Below, one piece after another: positions 59,653 through 64,000 of a stretch of 64,000 nt of DNA; the first letter of the stretch is position 1; the number at the start of each line of letters is the position of its first letter. Source of the stretch: Caenimonas soli (lineage in GTDB: Bacteria > Pseudomonadota > Gammaproteobacteria > Burkholderiales > Burkholderiaceae_C); the NCBI RefSeq assembly GCF_013155545.1, contig NZ_JABJVV010000001.1, positions 186,001-250,000 of the forward strand. The letters are read 5' to 3'. The position numbers and the translations under genes are program-made. Below the pieces are notes generated by a model, which was not told the DNA's origin, ran no database searches, and saw only the letters and a list, made by a program, of their open reading frames with translations.

Positions 59653-60382
59653 ACGCCATTACGCGGGTGTCGCCATCCCGGCAGCACCCATCAGGGCTAC
59701 GGTCCCGCGAGTTTGGACCGGCATGCGCCGGGTGCGGGTCTGGGACTTGCCGACCCGCCTGTTTCACTGGAGCCTGGTCGCCTGCTTCGTTGGGCTGGTG
59801 GCCACCGGTTACACCGGCGGGGCCGCGATGCATTGGCACGCGCGCTTTGGCTATGCCGTGCTGGCCCTTCTAGTATTTCGCATAGTGTGGGGATTCGTGG
59901 GCGGCCGATGGTCGCGCTTCACCTCGTTCCTGTATTCCCCGGCCCGCGTGATCGCGTACCTGCGCGGCAAGGACGATGGCAAGCCGAAAGCAGGCCACAA
60001 CCCCCTCGGGGCGTTGTCGGTATTTGGCATGCTCGCGGTGCTGCTGGTGCAGGTGGGAACCGGCCTGGTCAGTGACGACGAAATTTCATTCACCGGCCCG
60101 CTCAGCAGCTTCGTTACCGCCAGCCAGTCGCTGAGCGCTACCTGGTTTCACAAGGAGGTAGGCCAGTGGACGATCGTGGCCCTGGTGGTGCTGCACATCG
60201 CCGCCATCGCCTATTACCTCGTGCGCAAGAAGAAGAACCTGATCAAGCCCATGCTCGACGGAGATGAGGCCATGGTCACTCCGGTGCCGCCCTCGCGTGA
60301 CGACTCCCATTCACGCACGCTGGCCGCGGCGGTGTTCGCTGTCTGCGCAGTGGGGGTGACCTGGCTCGCGGCCCTGGGCTGA
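59630..60382 (+). CDS. Di-heme cytochrome b (b561/hydrogenase cytochrome b type)
   Basis: 250 aa. VWDLPTRLFHWSLV is the family signature with the first heme His; further histidines occur in AAMHWHARFGY, TWFHKEVGQW and VVLHIAAIAYY, in four membrane helices. A fifth hydrophobic helix closes the C-terminus. It probably links quinones to the periplasmic cytochromes. It overlaps the cytochrome c' gene by 23 bp; ATG 59633 and 59723 are alternative starts. Confidence 0.9.
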   Translation: MMPTATTKRHYAGVAIPAAPIRATVPRVWTGMRRVRVWDLPTRLFHWSLVACFVGLVATGYTGGAAMHWHARFGYAVLALLVFRIVWGFVGGRWSRFTSFLYSPARVIAYLRGKDDGKPKAGHNPLGALSVFGMLAVLLVQVGTGLVSDDEISFTGPLSSFVTASQSLSATWFHKEVGQWTIVALVVLHIAAIAYYLVRKKKNLIKPMLDGDEAMVTPVPPSRDDSHSRTLAAAVFAVCAVGVTWLAALG

Positions 60383-60397
60383 CTGCCGGACGAGCCC

Positions 60398-62993
<2,596 letters not shown>

Positions 62994-64000
62994 TTAGGAA
63001 AACAGCCGGCGCGCCAACGGCGACCCCGCCGCCAGGTCGCGCGCGTCCAGCGTGTCGTAGAGCTGCTCGAGGTCCGAGCCGATCACGTCCATGCCTTCGG
63101 CGCGGATCACCTCGCCGTTGTCGTCGGTGATGATGCCTTCCATGGCGGCTGCCAGGGCGATGGCGGACTCGCGCATGCGAACGAAGGGCTGCTCGCTGCG
63201 GTGTACCTGCGGCACGTCCAGGCTGAGCGTCAACTCGCGCAGGGCCGACTGGGCGGGATCGTCGGCCAATGCAGCCTGGGTGTCGAACGACAGGCCCAGC
63301 ACGGGCGGCGCGCCGGGCGAGCTGGCCGGCAACACCATCCGCCCCGGGATCGCGCCGGGCACGAAGCCCAGGCGAGCCGCGTTCTGCTGCACGTAGCCGG
63401 GGCTCCAGGCGGCGTTGGTGGCGCGCAGCGTGAAGCCGAGTTGGGCGTCGTGGCCGCTGGCGAACTGGTCCAACTCGCGCGCCCGCGCCACCTCATCAAG
63501 CATGTCGGGGAAATCGGGGGCGCCATTGATGGCATCGGCGAAGGCCTGGGCTTTCATCACGAATTCGGAGAATTCGATCTCGTTGAGTGCGCCGGTTCGG
63601 TTGGCCAGCTGCACGCCGGCCTGGAAGGCGCTGTAGCGGTGGCCTGCCTGCGGGGTTTCCCACTGCTGCGTCGCGTCGTGGAAGCCTTCAACGGCGAAAG
63701 GCTTGCTGCCGGCACGGCGCGTCGGCGGCATGGCGGCCAGCGCCGCGTCACCGGAAACCGGGCCTTCCACCACGATCGGCGTCAGCACGTCGATCAGCGC
63801 ATCCAGTCCAGGTTTGCGCTCCATGGCGGGCAGCGGCGGGGCCAGGCTCGCGTCGTCGAACACCGGGTCCTCGCGTTCAGCCGGAGCCCGGGGCTCGACC
63901 ACCATGGCGACTTCCGGCTGGCGCGGCGTGTTCCTGCGCGATGTCCAAGCGTTGTAGGCTACCAGCAGGGCGAGCACCAGCCCGCCCAGAATCGCCAGGC
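62994..64000 (-). CDS. zipA: Cell division protein ZipA, N-terminus cut by window edge
   Basis: 335 codons visible. The first residues (LAILGGLVLALLVAYNAW) are the N-terminal membrane anchor; only about the first 8 residues are missing, as the frame continues past position 64000. A Pro/Ala-rich linker leads to a C-terminal ZipA_C-like FtsZ-binding domain (about the last 145 residues). The zipA-ligA order is common in this group. ZipA fastens FtsZ to the inner membrane. Confidence 0.85.
   Translation of the reverse strand, partial: LAILGGLVLALLVAYNAWTSRRNTPRQPEVAMVVEPRAPAEREDPVFDDASLAPPLPAMERKPGLDALIDVLTPIVVEGPVSGDAALAAMPPTRRAGSKPFAVEGFHDATQQWETPQAGHRYSAFQAGVQLANRTGALNEIEFSEFVMKAQAFADAINGAPDFPDMLDEVARARELDQFASGHDAQLGFTLRATNAAWSPGYVQQNAARLGFVPGAIPGRMVLPASSPGAPPVLGLSFDTQAALADDPAQSALRELTLSLDVPQVHRSEQPFVRMRESAIALAAAMEGIITDDNGEVIRAEGMDVIGSDLEQLYDTLDARDLAAGSPLARRLFS

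Noticed and set aside
59197..60382. Dedicated nitric-oxide detoxification pair
   Set aside because: Cytochrome c' can bind NO, but nothing else in the operon supports this, so it stays one possibility only.

Overview
The window is one stretch of GC-rich, densely packed bacterial chromosome. Gene content and order point to a betaproteobacterium of the order Burkholderiales, most likely Comamonadaceae (Ramlibacter/Variovorax-like; the genus is a guess). Supporting points are the zipA-ligA-def order, the mltG-tmk-holB-pilZ-tatD order, a thioesterase-GNAT fusion, and a large acyl-CoA gene island next to a liv-type ABC transporter. I see no rRNA or tRNA gene, insertion sequence, phage, CRISPR array or plasmid function, so this looks like resident chromosome.

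Layout. 1-7.8 kb: an ankyrin protein cut by the left edge, a TatD nuclease, PilZ, DNA polymerase III delta', thymidylate kinase and MltG on the minus strand; then ygfZ on plus, overlapping an O-antigen-ligase/TPR membrane protein. 7.8-14.4 kb: a thioesterase-acetyltransferase fusion, an esterase diverging from an iron-type alcohol dehydrogenase, Tex, a LapA-like protein and a small membrane protein. 14.4-34 kb: almost all minus strand, an acyl-CoA island. An acyl-CoA ligase and a LivKHMGF-type importer are followed by a multifunctional beta-oxidation protein with its own promoter and operator, then peptidase, thiolase, acyl-CoA dehydrogenase, SDR, thioesterase, reductase, AidB-like dehydrogenase, GST and Ogt. 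An AraC regulator diverges from the ligase.

35-40 kb: a Crp/Fnr regulator meets a three-gene signalling operon: a FeeM-like N-acyltransferase gene (interrupted by a frameshift at an A8 tract), a six-helix hybrid kinase of the CqsS/LqsS/PhcS architecture, and a receiver-kinase protein. The overlapping gene joints suggest that the acyltransferase makes a signal and the kinase reads it. This is the best candidate for an undescribed system. 40-48.6 kb: selO-msrB-yciB-bolA-ppiC, a large catalase, a DUF1624 membrane protein, an exported metallo-hydrolase and a protein with two L7/L12-like motifs. 48.6-56 kb: purL facing away from map-glnD.

56-60.4 kb: a second candidate system. Two paralogous PhnD-like exported binding proteins alternate with a single-CXXCH protein and a cytochrome c', and end in a membrane cytochrome b, with no ABC permease or ATPase. 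It has a good sigma70-type promoter and an upstream dyad. 60.4-64 kb: def, ligA and zipA (cut at the right edge) on the minus strand.

All family calls rest on reading motifs by eye. No alignment or database search was run.
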